From contig NZ_OCPC01000001.1 of assembly GCF_900220985.1 (NCBI RefSeq), positions 1,032,836-1,096,835 of the forward strand: a stretch of 64,000 nucleotides of DNA, in the 5' to 3' direction. The notes below the pieces were generated by a model. The model had not been told where the DNA came from. It saw only the letters and a program-made list of their open reading frames with translations, and made no database searches. Position numbers and translations under genes: made by a program. This stretch comes from Parahoeflea halophila. Lineage in GTDB: Bacteria; Pseudomonadota; Alphaproteobacteria; Rhizobiales; Rhizobiaceae. This document shows, one piece after another, positions 9,128 to 17,810 of the stretch (its first letter is position 1; every line of letters begins with the position of its first letter).

Positions 9128-10978
9128 CTACTCCGCCGCCGTCGCATCTGCATCCACGTCGATAAAGCCGCCCGACTGGCGCGACCACAGATCGGCATAG
9201 ATGCCGCCTGCCTTGATCAGCTCGTCATGGGTCCCGGTTTCGACGATCTCGCCCTGGTCGAGCACCACCAGCCGGTCCATTTCCGCAATGGTCGACAACC
9301 GGTGCGCAATCGCGATCACCGTCTTGTTCTCCATCAGTGCAAACAGGTTTTCCTGGATTGCCGCCTCGACCTCGGAATCAAGTGCCGAGGTGGCTTCGTC
9401 CAGTACCAGGATGGGCGCGTCCTTCAGGAACACCCGTGCAATCGCGATGCGCTGGCGCTGACCGCCCGACAGCTTGACGCCGCGTTCGCCGACATGGGCA
9501 TCCAGCCCGGTACGGCCGGACTGATCCTCGAGTTCGCCGATGAATTCATGCGCATTGGCCTTCCGCACCGATTCGAGGATTTCCTCCTCGCTTGCATCCG
9601 GCCTGCCATAGGCAATGTTGTCGCGTACCGAGCGGTGCAGCAGGGACGTGTCCTGGCTGACCATGCCGATCTGGGCCCGCAAACTGTCCTGGCTCACCTG
9701 CGAGACATCCTGGCCGTCAATCAGCACCCGCCCGGATTCGAGATTGTAAAATCTCAAAAGCAGGTTGACGAGCGTCGTTTTGCCTGCGCCCGAGCGTCCG
9801 ACAAGGCCGATCTTCTCGCCCGGCTTGATCGTCAGTGACAGGTTCTCGATCACGCCGCTCTGCTTGCCATAGTGAAAGCGCACATTCTCGAACTTGATGC
9901 CGCCTTTCTTGGCGACAATCTCACCTGCATCGGGCTCGTCGACGACGTCATGCGGCTTGACCATCATGCCCATGCCGTCCTGGACCACACCGATATTCTC
10001 GAAGAAGCCCGAGACTTCCCACATGATCCACTGCGACATGCCGTTGATTCTCAGAGAGAGCCCGATGACGATGGCGATCGAGCCCACCGAGACAGTGCCT
10101 GTCAGCCAGAAGCCGATCGACATCGCCGAGACCGCGAACACCAGAACCGAGTTGTTGAAATAGATCAGCGACTGGAACAGCGTCACCTGGCGCATCTGCC
10201 GGTGCACGGTCTCGAGGAACATGTCCATGCTTTCCTGCGCATAGCTCTCCTCCCTGCCGGCATGCGAAAACAGCTTCACCGTCGAGATGTTGGTATAGCT
10301 GTCCACCACACGGCCCGTCATCGCCGAGCGGGCATCCGCCTGGTCGGTGGAAATCCGCTTCAGCTTGGGCACGAAATGCATGATCAACCCGACATAGGCC
10401 ACGAGCCAGACCAGCAGCGGCAGCACCAGCCGCCATTCGGCGCTGGCCACCATGCCGATCATGGCGATGAAATAGACCGACACATAGACGAACACGTCGA
10501 GCAGCTTCATCACCGCTTCCCGGATCGACAGCGACGTCTGCATCACCTTGGTCGCGACACGTCCGGCAAACTCGTCGGAAAAGAAGCTCAGGCTCTGGCG
10601 CAGCAGGTAGCGGTGCATCTGCCAGCGCGCGATCATCGGAAAATTGCCCAGAAGCGTCTGGTGGATGATCAGCGAATCCAGCAGCACCGCCAGCGGCAGT
10701 CCGATCAGCACGACGCCGCCCATCAGCATCAGCCGGCCCCACTCACGCTCGATAAAGCCTTGCGGATCCGACGTTGCCAGCCAGTCGACGATTGAACCCA
10801 GGAACCCGAACAGCATCACTTCGCCGATGGAAATCAGCGCGGTCAGCAGGCTCATGGCGATCAGCCACGGTGCCGCATCACGCGAATAGTGCCAGCAGAA
10901 CGCCACCAGCCCTTCGGGTGGCGCGGTGGGAGGCGTCTGGGGATACGGATTTAACCGACGTTCGAACCATCCAAACAT
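9128..10978 (-). CDS. ABC exporter, fused membrane and ATPase domains (paralogue of the next gene)
   Basis: A 616-residue half-transporter clearly paralogous to the gene at 7211-9079: the ATPase domains are nearly the same in motif order (GRSGAGKT, LSGGQRQR, ILVLDEATSALD, AIAHRLST) and both end in a SGGxYAxLWxRQSGGFI-like tail. Both copies keep the Walker B glutamate seen in DEATSALD, so neither ATP site looks degenerate. The pair could be a heterodimeric exporter. A GAG-rich sequence (AAGGAGACCTCC) precedes the start. A short upstream ORF at 11128-11175 may control it. Confidence 0.93.
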   Translation of the reverse strand: MFGWFERRLNPYPQTPPTAPPEGLVAFCWHYSRDAAPWLIAMSLLTALISIGEVMLFGFLGSIVDWLATSDPQGFIEREWGRLMLMGGVVLIGLPLAVLLDSLIIHQTLLGNFPMIARWQMHRYLLRQSLSFFSDEFAGRVATKVMQTSLSIREAVMKLLDVFVYVSVYFIAMIGMVASAEWRLVLPLLVWLVAYVGLIMHFVPKLKRISTDQADARSAMTGRVVDSYTNISTVKLFSHAGREESYAQESMDMFLETVHRQMRQVTLFQSLIYFNNSVLVFAVSAMSIGFWLTGTVSVGSIAIVIGLSLRINGMSQWIMWEVSGFFENIGVVQDGMGMMVKPHDVVDEPDAGEIVAKKGGIKFENVRFHYGKQSGVIENLSLTIKPGEKIGLVGRSGAGKTTLVNLLLRFYNLESGRVLIDGQDVSQVSQDSLRAQIGMVSQDTSLLHRSVRDNIAYGRPDASEEEILESVRKANAHEFIGELEDQSGRTGLDAHVGERGVKLSGGQRQRIAIARVFLKDAPILVLDEATSALDSEVEAAIQENLFALMENKTVIAIAHRLSTIAEMDRLVVLDQGEIVETGTHDELIKAGGIYADLWSRQSGGFIDVDADATAAE

Positions 10979-11127
10979 GGAGGTCTCCTTGACGAAAATT
11001 CATGCCGTAATCGTGCAAAGCACCGGCAAAGCGACGTTTGGGGGCGGAGTCACGCGACGGCGAAGATAGCCGGCCCAAAGGGCGAAAAGTTAGCAATGAA
11101 ACTTGAAACCGCGAAAAACCTGTCTAG

Positions 11128-11175
11128 TCAGCGACCGATGGTCGCCGGAAGAAAGCTGATCGTGATGATATGCAT
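11128..11175 (-). CDS. 15-residue candidate leader peptide or small protein upstream of the ABC exporters
   Basis: The minus strand encodes MHIITISFLPATIGR followed by TGA. AAGGAGG (11187-11181 on the minus strand) lies five bases before the ATG, one of the strongest ribosome binding sites in the window, and a CTATAA-like -10 lies just upstream (11201-11196). The ORF is 149 bases before the ABC exporter start on the same strand. This layout fits a translated leader controlling an exporter, as in antibiotic-responsive attenuation, but no family is recognised and chance cannot be excluded. Confidence 0.45.
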   Translation of the reverse strand: MHIITISFLPATIGR

Positions 11176-11317
11176 GCCAGCCTCCTTCAGGTTCGCGTTA
11201 TAGATGAGGCCTTGTAGCCCAGATTCGGCCGACCCGCCAGATTTCAGCGACCGGTTTGGCCTCCCTACGGGCGCCCGCGCTTGATATTGTGATAATTTCA
11301 CCACAGAAACGCATCCC

Positions 11318-11785
11318 ATGACCAAACCCCTGATCGCACTTTACCAGCCCGACATTCCCGGAAACACCGGTTCCATCCTGCGTCTGGGTGCCTGCCTCGG
11401 CCTCGGCATCCACATTATCGGGCCCGCCGGATTCGACATGACCGACCGGGCGCTCAAACGCGCCGGCATGGACTATATCGAGATGGCCAACCTGACCCGC
11501 CACGACGGCTGGGAGGAGTTCGAGATCTGGCGCCGAGCCGAAAACCGGCGTCTGGTGCTGATGACGACCCAATCGGCAACGCCCTACACCCATGGCGGCG
11601 ACCAGACCATCACCGGCCAGGACGTGGTGCTGTTCGGCCGCGAAAGCGCTGGCGTACCGCCAAGGGTCCACGACGCTGCCGATGCCCGCCTGACCATCCC
11701 GATGGTCGAAGGCCGGCGCAGCCTGAACCTCGCCATGAGCGTTGCCATCATCGCCGGCGAGATAAACCGGCGGTTCGGGCTGTAG
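11318..11785 (+). CDS. trmL: tRNA (cytidine(34)-2'-O)-methyltransferase TrmL
   Basis: SPOUT-class enzyme that methylates the ribose of wobble C34/U34 in leucine tRNAs using S-adenosylmethionine. The 155-residue length is typical. Conserved motifs are YQPDIPGNTGSILRL (about 9-23), LFGRESAGVP near 108-117 and IPMVEGRRSLNLAMSVAI near 127-144, which form the trefoil-knot cofactor site. It is a single gene facing the VOC gene. Confidence 0.94.
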   Translation: MTKPLIALYQPDIPGNTGSILRLGACLGLGIHIIGPAGFDMTDRALKRAGMDYIEMANLTRHDGWEEFEIWRRAENRRLVLMTTQSATPYTHGGDQTITGQDVVLFGRESAGVPPRVHDAADARLTIPMVEGRRSLNLAMSVAIIAGEINRRFGL

Positions 11786-11797
11786 TAAAAGGCGGCG

Positions 11798-12181
11798 TCA
11801 GCCATAGCTGACCACCTCGAACTCGATGCCGTTCTCATCATCGAAATAGAAGCGGCGGCCGGGCTCGTAATCGGCGTGGTTATAGGGCTCATAGCCCAGT
11901 TCCTTGATCTGGGCTTCCACCGCATCGAGATCGTCAACCACCACACCAACATGGTTGAGGCTGCCGACCCGGTACTTCTCGACCACCCCGCGCGCGCGCA
12001 TGTCCTTGGGTGTGTAGATCGCCAGATAGGCATCCTCGGTTCCGACATGGATTGTATGACCACCATTTAGCGCCGGCCCTTGCCAGCGTATCGTCCAGCC
12101 GAAAACGTCACACAGCCATCTGGCTGTGGAATCTGCGTCCGCCACGGTGAAATTGACATGTTCGAGCTGCGACTGGGCCAC
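11798..12181 (-). CDS. VOC (glyoxalase/bleomycin-resistance fold) protein, probable SoxR target
   Basis: A 127-residue single VOC-domain protein with paired beta-alpha-beta-beta-beta modules. HVNFTV (8-13), LNHVGVVV near 75-82 and GIEFEVVSYG at the end carry the histidine and glutamate positions used for metal binding in this superfamily. Members can be glyoxalases, dioxygenases or drug-binding proteins, so the reaction is open. Translation begins at GTG with AGGAG six bases upstream. The gene is divergent from soxR, and the promoter facing it contains a SoxR box, so it is likely induced by redox-cycling compounds. Confidence 0.85.
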   Translation of the reverse strand: MAQSQLEHVNFTVADADSTARWLCDVFGWTIRWQGPALNGGHTIHVGTEDAYLAIYTPKDMRARGVVEKYRVGSLNHVGVVVDDLDAVEAQIKELGYEPYNHADYEPGRRFYFDDENGIEFEVVSYG

Positions 12182-12224
12182 GGTATACTCCTGTTTTTAT
12201 TGCGTCTTGCCTGTGATGAAAACC

Positions 12225-12255
12225 ATGCTACTTTCTCAAGTTAACTTGAGGTCAA
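12225..12255 (-). promoter_or_regulatory. SoxR box within a 19-bp-spaced promoter of the VOC gene
   Basis: On the minus strand TTGACC (12255-12250) and TAGCAT (12230-12225) are exactly 19 bases apart, the over-long spacing of MerR-family activated promoters. The spacer holds the perfect palindrome CTCAAGTTAACTTGAG (12235-12250), the core of the enterobacterial soxS operator. The SoxR dimer would bind here and twist the promoter on oxidation. The site also lies upstream of soxR itself, allowing autoregulation. Confidence 0.88.
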
Positions 12256-12269
12256 GAGGTTTTTTCATC

Positions 12270-12743
12270 ATGCCGTCACCCAGCGCGCAGGGGCTTTTGT
12301 CTATAGGCGAGGTTGCCAGCCGCACCGGGCTGGCGGTTTCGGCAATCCGCTATTACGACGATGAGGGATTGGTCGCCGCGCGGCGCACGCCGGGCGGCAA
12401 ACGCATATTTCCGCGCTCCGACATAAGGCGGCTGTCCTTCATCCTGATTGCCCAGCAGCTGGGGTTTTCACTCGATGAGATCAGAAGCCAGCTCAGGCAA
12501 CTGCCGCTGGAGCGCACACCCACCAAGCGTGACTGGGAAAAGATCAGCCGCGGCTTCCGCGCTCATCTGGACGCGCGCATCGGCATGCTGGAGCGGCTGC
12601 GCGACCGGCTCGACGGCTGCATCGGCTGCGGCTGCCTGTCGCTCGAGACCTGCAAGCTCTACAACGCCGGGGATCGCGCCGCCCAGACCGGATCCGGCCC
12701 GCGGCTGGTAATACAGAAATCAATCGGCGAAACGCCGGCGTGA
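12270..12743 (+). CDS. soxR: Redox-sensing transcriptional activator SoxR
   Basis: MerR-family [2Fe-2S] regulator activated by redox-active compounds. The 157-residue product has the helix-turn-helix start SIGEVASRTGLAVSAIRYYDDEGL (11-34 region), a dimerisation helix, and the cysteine cluster C117, C120, C122, C128 (CIGCGCLSLETC) that binds the iron-sulfur cluster. The ATG at 12270 gives the standard length; the frame is open further upstream across the operator. It is divergent from the VOC gene. No soxS is present, as is usual outside enterics, where SoxR acts directly on targets. Confidence 0.96.
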   Translation: MPSPSAQGLLSIGEVASRTGLAVSAIRYYDDEGLVAARRTPGGKRIFPRSDIRRLSFILIAQQLGFSLDEIRSQLRQLPLERTPTKRDWEKISRGFRAHLDARIGMLERLRDRLDGCIGCGCLSLETCKLYNAGDRAAQTGSGPRLVIQKSIGETPA

Positions 12744-12758
12744 CGGCAAACCGGCAGA

Positions 12759-13028
12759 TCAGTCCGCCGTGGGCAGCCGTCGCATGGTGAATTCGATCCT
12801 GTCGCCCTCGCCCGGCAACGGCCGCCAGCTCTCGACTTCCGTCCAGTAGGCGGCCTTGGGCCAGGTCGAGAACCATTCCCGCGCCTTGTCGCGCGCCTGG
12901 CCGCGGCTCAGCCGGTAGGTCTCGCGCACGAAACCGCTGGTCGATTTGCTTTCGGATTTTTCCTGCCGCGCACGGGCAATCTCGCGGCGCAGCCCCTCAA
13001 GCGGCGGGCGTTGCTGGTAGCGTCTCAT
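12759..13028 (-). CDS. Small conserved-looking hypothetical protein
   Basis: An 89-residue basic, soluble-looking protein rich in Arg and Glu in its N-terminal half ([14 protein letters not shown]) and with a tryptophan-rich second half ([23 protein letters not shown]). No signal peptide, membrane segment or known motif was seen. Codon use matches its neighbours and it fills the gap between convergent soxR and divergent hemF, so it is probably real. Function unknown. Confidence 0.65.
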   Translation of the reverse strand: MRRYQQRPPLEGLRREIARARQEKSESKSTSGFVRETYRLSRGQARDKAREWFSTWPKAAYWTEVESWRPLPGEGDRIEFTMRRLPTAD

Positions 13029-13183
13029 GCTGCTTCCTCGGCCTTCATGGCTGCGGCGATTTTAGACCAATTCCTCGAGCACTGCGAGTCTTGTTGAAAC
13101 TGCGGCAATCGGGCCGCAAAGCGATGGTTACAACAAGCCTCCGCTGCTGCTATGACTGCGCCAAATCCACCATGAGGCTCGAA

Positions 13184-14095
13184 ATGAAACGCCCAACCCT
13201 GCCGGTCGGCCTTCCCGACGACATCGAGGACAAGAAGATCAAGGCACGCGAGTGGTTTGAGAAGCTGCGCGACCAGATCTGCCAGGGCTTCGAAGCGCTT
13301 GAGGACGAAATCGACAACCCGCAGGCGACCGGGGAACCGGGCCGTTTCGAGCGCACGCCATGGCTGCGTGACGAAGGTGCGGGCGGCGGCGGCACCATGT
13401 CGATCATGAAGGGGCGGCTGTTCGAGAAGGTCGGCATCCACACCTCTACCGTTTATGGCGAGTTCTCACCGGAATTCCGCGCCCAGATTCCGGGCGCGGA
13501 AGAAGACCCGCGGTTCTGGGCTTCCGGCATCTCGCTGATCGCCCATCCCACCAATCCGCATGTACCGACCGTGCACATGAACACCCGCATGGTGGTCACC
13601 ACCAGCCACTGGTTCGGCGGTGGCGCCGACCTTACCCCCGTGCTCGACAACCGGCGCAGCCAGACCGATGCGGACACCATGCTGTTCCACCGCGCCATGG
13701 AGATTGCCTCCACCCGCCACGCTGTCGCCGACTACCCGAAGTTCAAGGCCTGGTGCGACGAGTATTTCTACCTGCCGCACCGCAACGAGGCCCGCGGCAC
13801 CGGCGGCATCTTCTATGACTGGCAACACAGCGATGCCGAGAAAGGGGGCTGGGAGGCCGATTTCGCCTTCACCCAGGATGTCGGCCGCGCCTTCAACGTG
13901 GTCTATCCGAAGATCGTGCGCGCCAATTTCAACACCCCCTGGACACCCGAGGAGCGCACCGAACAGCTGATCCGCCGCGGCCGTTATGTCGAGTTCAACC
14001 TGCTCTATGACCGCGGAACCATCTTCGGCCTCAAGACCGGCGGCAATGTCGCCTCGATCCTGTCCTCGCTGCCGCCTGTGGTCATGTATCCGTAG
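13184..14095 (+). CDS. hemF: Oxygen-dependent coproporphyrinogen-III oxidase
   Basis: Haem-pathway enzyme that uses O2 to decarboxylate two propionates of coproporphyrinogen III. The 303-residue protein has the usual length and motifs: VHMNTR near 128, [11 protein letters not shown] near 140-150, the His-Arg-rich [18 protein letters not shown] near 196-213 and the C-terminal [22 protein letters not shown]. The ATG at 13184 is chosen over an in-frame start 31 codons upstream because GAGG lies six bases before it and the N-terminus then fits the family. Confidence 0.96.
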   Translation: MKRPTLPVGLPDDIEDKKIKAREWFEKLRDQICQGFEALEDEIDNPQATGEPGRFERTPWLRDEGAGGGGTMSIMKGRLFEKVGIHTSTVYGEFSPEFRAQIPGAEEDPRFWASGISLIAHPTNPHVPTVHMNTRMVVTTSHWFGGGADLTPVLDNRRSQTDADTMLFHRAMEIASTRHAVADYPKFKAWCDEYFYLPHRNEARGTGGIFYDWQHSDAEKGGWEADFAFTQDVGRAFNVVYPKIVRANFNTPWTPEERTEQLIRRGRYVEFNLLYDRGTIFGLKTGGNVASILSSLPPVVMYP

Positions 14096-14133
14096 GGCAA
14101 TGACGCAGGCGCGGCGAAGCGCCAGTGTCTCTC

Positions 14134-14601
14134 TCAGACCCGGCGCAGCGCTTCGTCGACCATCTGGTTGGCGATCTTCATCCGGGTGGTGGCCGCCTGC
14201 CGCCACTCCAGCGGCGCCCGGTCCGGGTGATTGATCCGCGCGAAACGCCGCCGTTTCGATTTCAGCACGGCTGCACTGTCGGACGCCTGAAGGTCGATGT
14301 CCTCAGCCACCTCCTTGGCGCTCAGCCGTTGGAAATGCGACGTGTCGATGGCCGGTTCCGGTCTCGGCGCAGGCGTCGATGGCCCTGGCGCCGGCGATGG
14401 CTCTTCGGACGCTATGACCGAAGGCGCTGCCACCCGCTGGTCCCCAGCGGGCCAGGGCTGAGCTCCGAGGCCTGTCGCCACGAAGCTCGAATTCCAGCCG
14501 CGCATCGCCGCCCAAGCTCCTGATCCGTGCGATCGGGCCTCTGCCCGCTCGCTGGTCACGCGATCGAGAACGGCGTCAAACGAGTCCATCCCCCCGACCA
14601 T
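14134..14601 (-). CDS. Protein with a C-terminal J-domain-like HPD segment
   Basis: A 155-residue protein. Residues 1-55 are unassigned, 56-85 are a proline/alanine-rich linker, and 95-153 resemble the second half of a J domain: a basic helix KSKRRRFARI directly followed by NHPDR (HPD at 125-127) and a further helix. HPD is the motif by which DnaJ proteins stimulate Hsp70 ATPase. No zinc-finger or substrate domain follows. GGAGGAAGG lies about seven bases before the ATG at 14601. A co-chaperone role is inference. Confidence 0.68.
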   Translation of the reverse strand: MVGGMDSFDAVLDRVTSERAEARSHGSGAWAAMRGWNSSFVATGLGAQPWPAGDQRVAAPSVIASEEPSPAPGPSTPAPRPEPAIDTSHFQRLSAKEVAEDIDLQASDSAAVLKSKRRRFARINHPDRAPLEWRQAATTRMKIANQMVDEALRRV

Positions 14602-14718
14602 TCCGCAACCTTCCTCCCTGAGGCGACATCCAGATCAACAGTGGTAATGAAACAGGGTTAACGAATTCCGACGATGGGAGGCATCAATCCATAGCCAGAC
14701 TAAAGACCTTCGACGAGA

Positions 14719-15501
14719 CTAGAAACTGGCTTCGGCGATTTCCTTGATCTCGGCGAAGATGTTGGGTCCGCCGCAGATCACCACCGTTCCATGATCGAGG
14801 CTGGTCTCCGGATCGGGCTTGACGATGATGCCGCCGGCTTCCTCGATCATCAGCATGCCGGCGACGCAATCCCAGGAATTCATGAACTCTTCAAGATAGC
14901 CGATCAGACGGCCCGCCGCGACATAGGCCAGCATCAACGCGCCCGAAGCATTGCGGAAGAACACCCCGCCGCGCTCCACCACCTGGGTCAGCGCGGTCAC
15001 CGCCTTCATCCCCGGCAAGCGGCCGGAAAAACCGATTCCAACAGAACCCTGCCCCATCTCGCCGGTCTGCGCTGTCCGCATCGGCTTGCCGTTGACAAAG
15101 GCGCCGCCACCCCTTGCCGCCGTGAACATCTCGCCCGAGGACGGTTCGAAAATCACCCCGACCACGGCCTCGCCATCCTTGGCGCAGGCAATTGCCACGC
15201 ACCATTGCGGCAAGCCGCGGACGAAATTGGCGGTGCCGTCGATCGGGTCGATGACCCAGTCGAAACCGCTGGTCCCGGTCTTGCGGCCATGTTCCTCGCC
15301 GACAATGCCGTCATCGGGCCAGTGCTCTTCGAGGGCGTCGCGGATGAGCGTCTCGGTGTCCTTGTCGGCATTGGAGACCAGGTCCTGGTGCCCTTTGCTC
15401 TCGATGACGAGTGTGTCGATGGCTTCAAAATGTGTTTTGGCAAATGCGCCGGCCCGCCGCGCGAGATCGACGGCGAAGTCCAGTCTGTCTTGGTACTGCA
15501 A
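14719..15501 (-). CDS. Inositol-monophosphatase-family phosphatase
   Basis: Mg-dependent sugar/inositol phosphate phosphatase of 260 residues. Metal-binding motifs are visible: GEEHG near 72, DWVIDPIDGTANF near 83-95 and NSWDCVAGMLMIEEAGG near 206-222. The family includes SuhB, CysQ and HisN and this protein cannot be assigned among them; the ANFVRGLPQWCVAIA segment lacks the KxF pattern of CysQ/HisN. No ATG fits the family N-terminus, so a TTG at 15501 (product beginning MQYQDRLDF) is chosen. An ATG at 15636 would add 45 unrelated residues. Confidence 0.82.
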   Translation of the reverse strand: MQYQDRLDFAVDLARRAGAFAKTHFEAIDTLVIESKGHQDLVSNADKDTETLIRDALEEHWPDDGIVGEEHGRKTGTSGFDWVIDPIDGTANFVRGLPQWCVAIACAKDGEAVVGVIFEPSSGEMFTAARGGGAFVNGKPMRTAQTGEMGQGSVGIGFSGRLPGMKAVTALTQVVERGGVFFRNASGALMLAYVAAGRLIGYLEEFMNSWDCVAGMLMIEEAGGIIVKPDPETSLDHGTVVICGGPNIFAEIKEIAEASF

Positions 15502-15695
15502 GGGAAATCCATTTCTGAGAGATTCGAAGGCTCCGAACCTACGCCGGACGATGAAGAGTTGCCAGCCTTCGCGAACCGTGGCTGCCGCTGCGAAGCTGCA
15601 AATGCCGGCAATTCGTGCTATGCTTCCTCTCTGCAAGGCCGACAGGAAAGGATTTGCAGGTTTATGCTCTGAAGCATCGAAATGAGGAGACAGCC

Positions 15696-15881
15696 ATGAA
15701 GACCTTCCATTGTGGATCCCTCGTCCCCGGTTGCGAATGGCACACGCGTGCCGACAGCGAGGCGGAAATCGTATCGCGGGCCATCGATCACCTGCGCCAC
15801 ACCCACGGCGAAACCATCATTCGCCCCTCGATCGTCGAGCAGATCAAGGAGCGCACGCTCGAGGAAACCGACGCCGCCTGA
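15696..15881 (+). CDS. DUF1059 small protein
   Basis: A 61-residue protein matching the DUF1059 pattern: MKTFHCGSLVPGCEW at the start with two cysteines, then a helix with SRAIDHLRHTHG in which His residues follow. The Cys-x6-Cys and His arrangement suggests metal binding, but no function is established. GAGGAGA lies about seven bases before the ATG. The frame is open upstream but this start fits the family. Confidence 0.85.
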   Translation: MKTFHCGSLVPGCEWHTRADSEAEIVSRAIDHLRHTHGETIIRPSIVEQIKERTLEETDAA

Positions 15882-15903
15882 GACGCGTCACGTCGCCTTG
15901 CGC

Positions 15904-17154
15904 TCAGTCGGCAGTGTCGAGCAATGCCGCCTTGTCGAGCTTGAAATTGCTCTCGACCCAGCGCTCTTCGAGCGCTGCCAGTTGCGCGCCCAACTCAGGG
16001 CCGGGCTTGATCCCCTTGGCGATCAGGTCCGCCCCGGTAACGGGAAACACCGGCCGTTCCCAAGACATTGTGCGGGCGAGATGGCGGCTGTGGCCAGCCG
16101 CATCGGTCAGTGCGGCGGGATCGCTTTCCGTGCGGCTGCGTGCCGAGACCAGCGACAGCCGGACGCGGTCACTCAGCGGCTCGGCGCCGAAATTGTAAAG
16201 CAGCCGGTCCAGTGCCGTGATCGCCAGCGTCGGCTTGACCACCGGCGCCTCCGCCCATTTTACCAGACGGTCCGTCTCGGCCCGCGACATTTTCAGCCGC
16301 TGTGCCAGCTCGCGAATGCGCGCAGGATCCGGCGGTATCATCGCCATCAGTCGCAGCATAGGATCGGGCTCCCAGTCGAGCGCTGTCTCGGTCGCAATCA
16401 GCGGGCCGATGGAATCGATGCCCCATTTCTCGCTCTCGGGCAGCACCGCGCCCAGCACGCCCGATTGCCGCATCCACAGCAGCGCCCGTCCGGGATCGCG
16501 CGCCTTGAGCAGGGCCTTGAGCTCCTTCCAGACCCGTTCCGAAGACAGTTTTCCGAGGCTTCCGCGCGCCCGGGCGCAGGCTTTCAGTGCGTTCGCATCG
16601 GGCCGGCCCGTGCCGTAATGGGCAAAGAAGCGGAAATAGCGCAGCACCCGCAGATAGTCCTCTGCAATGCGGGCGTCGGCATCGCCGATGAACCGAACCG
16701 TGCGCGTATCAATGTCGCCCAGTCCGCCGACGAGATCGATCACGGCCCCGTCGCTGTCCGCATAAAGCGCGTTGATGGTGAAATCCCGCCTTTCGGCATC
16801 CACCTGCCAGTCGCGTCCGAAATTCACCCTGGCCCGCCTGCCGTCTGTTTCCGCGTCCTGCCGCAGTGTGGTGACCTCGAAACCGCGCCCGTCGATCACC
16901 AGCGTCACCGTGCCGTGCTCGATACCCGTCGGCACCGCGCGAATGCCCGCGGCTTCCGCCCGCGCCACCACCTGTTCCGGCTCCCATGTGGTCGCCAGAT
17001 CGGTATCGGTCACCGCCTCGCCCATCAGCGAATTGCGCACCGCGCCGCCGACAACCCGGACCTCTTCGCCTTCATCATTGAGCAGCGCAAAGATACGGCC
17101 AAGGGCCGGGTCCTTGAACCAGTCCTTGCCGGCTACACTCGCTTCAGTGCTCAT
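15904..17154 (-). CDS. cca: CCA tRNA nucleotidyltransferase (class II, poly(A) polymerase-like)
   Basis: Adds or repairs the 3' CCA of tRNAs using CTP and ATP. The 416-residue product has the class II head domain: VRVVGGAVRNSLMG near 32-45, the catalytic DTDLATTWEP near 50-59 (DxD), and RDFTINALYAD near 127-137. The remainder is the helical neck/body that recognises tRNA. A separate poly(A) polymerase cannot be fully excluded by eye, but CCA is the usual alphaproteobacterial assignment. Its start overlaps the Nudix gene by four bases, forming DUF1285-Nudix-cca. Confidence 0.92.
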   Translation of the reverse strand: MSTEASVAGKDWFKDPALGRIFALLNDEGEEVRVVGGAVRNSLMGEAVTDTDLATTWEPEQVVARAEAAGIRAVPTGIEHGTVTLVIDGRGFEVTTLRQDAETDGRRARVNFGRDWQVDAERRDFTINALYADSDGAVIDLVGGLGDIDTRTVRFIGDADARIAEDYLRVLRYFRFFAHYGTGRPDANALKACARARGSLGKLSSERVWKELKALLKARDPGRALLWMRQSGVLGAVLPESEKWGIDSIGPLIATETALDWEPDPMLRLMAMIPPDPARIRELAQRLKMSRAETDRLVKWAEAPVVKPTLAITALDRLLYNFGAEPLSDRVRLSLVSARSRTESDPAALTDAAGHSRHLARTMSWERPVFPVTGADLIAKGIKPGPELGAQLAALEERWVESNFKLDKAALLDTAD

Positions 17155-17810
17155 GCATAGAGCCTTTCATACATGGTACGGATGATCCCGGCGGTCACAC
17201 CCCAGATGTAATGTTCGCCATAGGGCATGACATAGTAATGCCGTTCGATGCCTTCCCAGACCCGGCTTTCGCGTCGGTGGTTGGCTTGCGTCATCAGAAA
17301 AGAGAGCGGGGTCTCGAATACCGCATCCACCTCGTCCGGATTGACAGTCAGCGTGAAGCCCGGATGCACCACCGCCAGCACCGGCGTAATTCGGAACCCG
17401 GTGGTGGTCATGTAGACCGGCAGCCGCCCCACAGGCTCGACGAAGCGGCGGTCGAGCCCGATCTCTTCCTCCGCCTCGCGCATCGCAGCAGTTTCCACGC
17501 TGTCGTCTTCCGGATCGACCGCTCCACCCGGAAACGCCACCTGGCCGGAATGCTTGCGCATGGCGGTGGCGCGGCGTGTCAGGATCACATGCGCCTCGGC
17601 CCCGGCATCGATCACCGGAACCAGCACCGCCGCCTCGCGCAGTCTCACACCAACCAGACCGGACACCAGATCCGGATTGAGCACATGATCGCCATGCCCC
17701 AGATGCGCCGGCTCGGCGCCGAAGGCATGCTCGGGATCGTGCTGTTGCGCCCGCGCCCGGAAATCGCTGGCGTCAAATACTTGCGGCAGTGCAGAGGCCG
17801 TATCTGTCAA
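17151..17810 (-). CDS. Nudix hydrolase, CoA pyrophosphatase type
   Basis: A 219-residue Nudix protein. The Nudix box GxxxxxETAMREAEEEIG is visible near 111-133 after VAFPGGAVDPEDDSVETA; LTRRATAMRKHSGQVAFPGG just before it is the UPF0035 signature of CoA diphosphatases, which cut CoA and its derivatives. A TTG at 17810 appears to be the start, with GGAGG upstream and a four-base overlap with the DUF1285 gene; no other start gives the conserved N-terminal region. It is the middle gene of a three-gene operon. Confidence 0.88.
   Translation of the reverse strand: MTDTASALPQVFDASDFRARAQQHDPEHAFGAEPAHLGHGDHVLNPDLVSGLVGVRLREAAVLVPVIDAGAEAHVILTRRATAMRKHSGQVAFPGGAVDPEDDSVETAAMREAEEEIGLDRRFVEPVGRLPVYMTTTGFRITPVLAVVHPGFTLTVNPDEVDAVFETPLSFLMTQANHRRESRVWEGIERHYYVMPYGEHYIWGVTAGIIRTMYERLYA

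Noticed and set aside
15502-15636. N-terminal extension of the IMPase-family protein from the ATG at 15636
   Set aside because: The added 45 residues do not resemble the family; TTG at 15501 gives the normal length.
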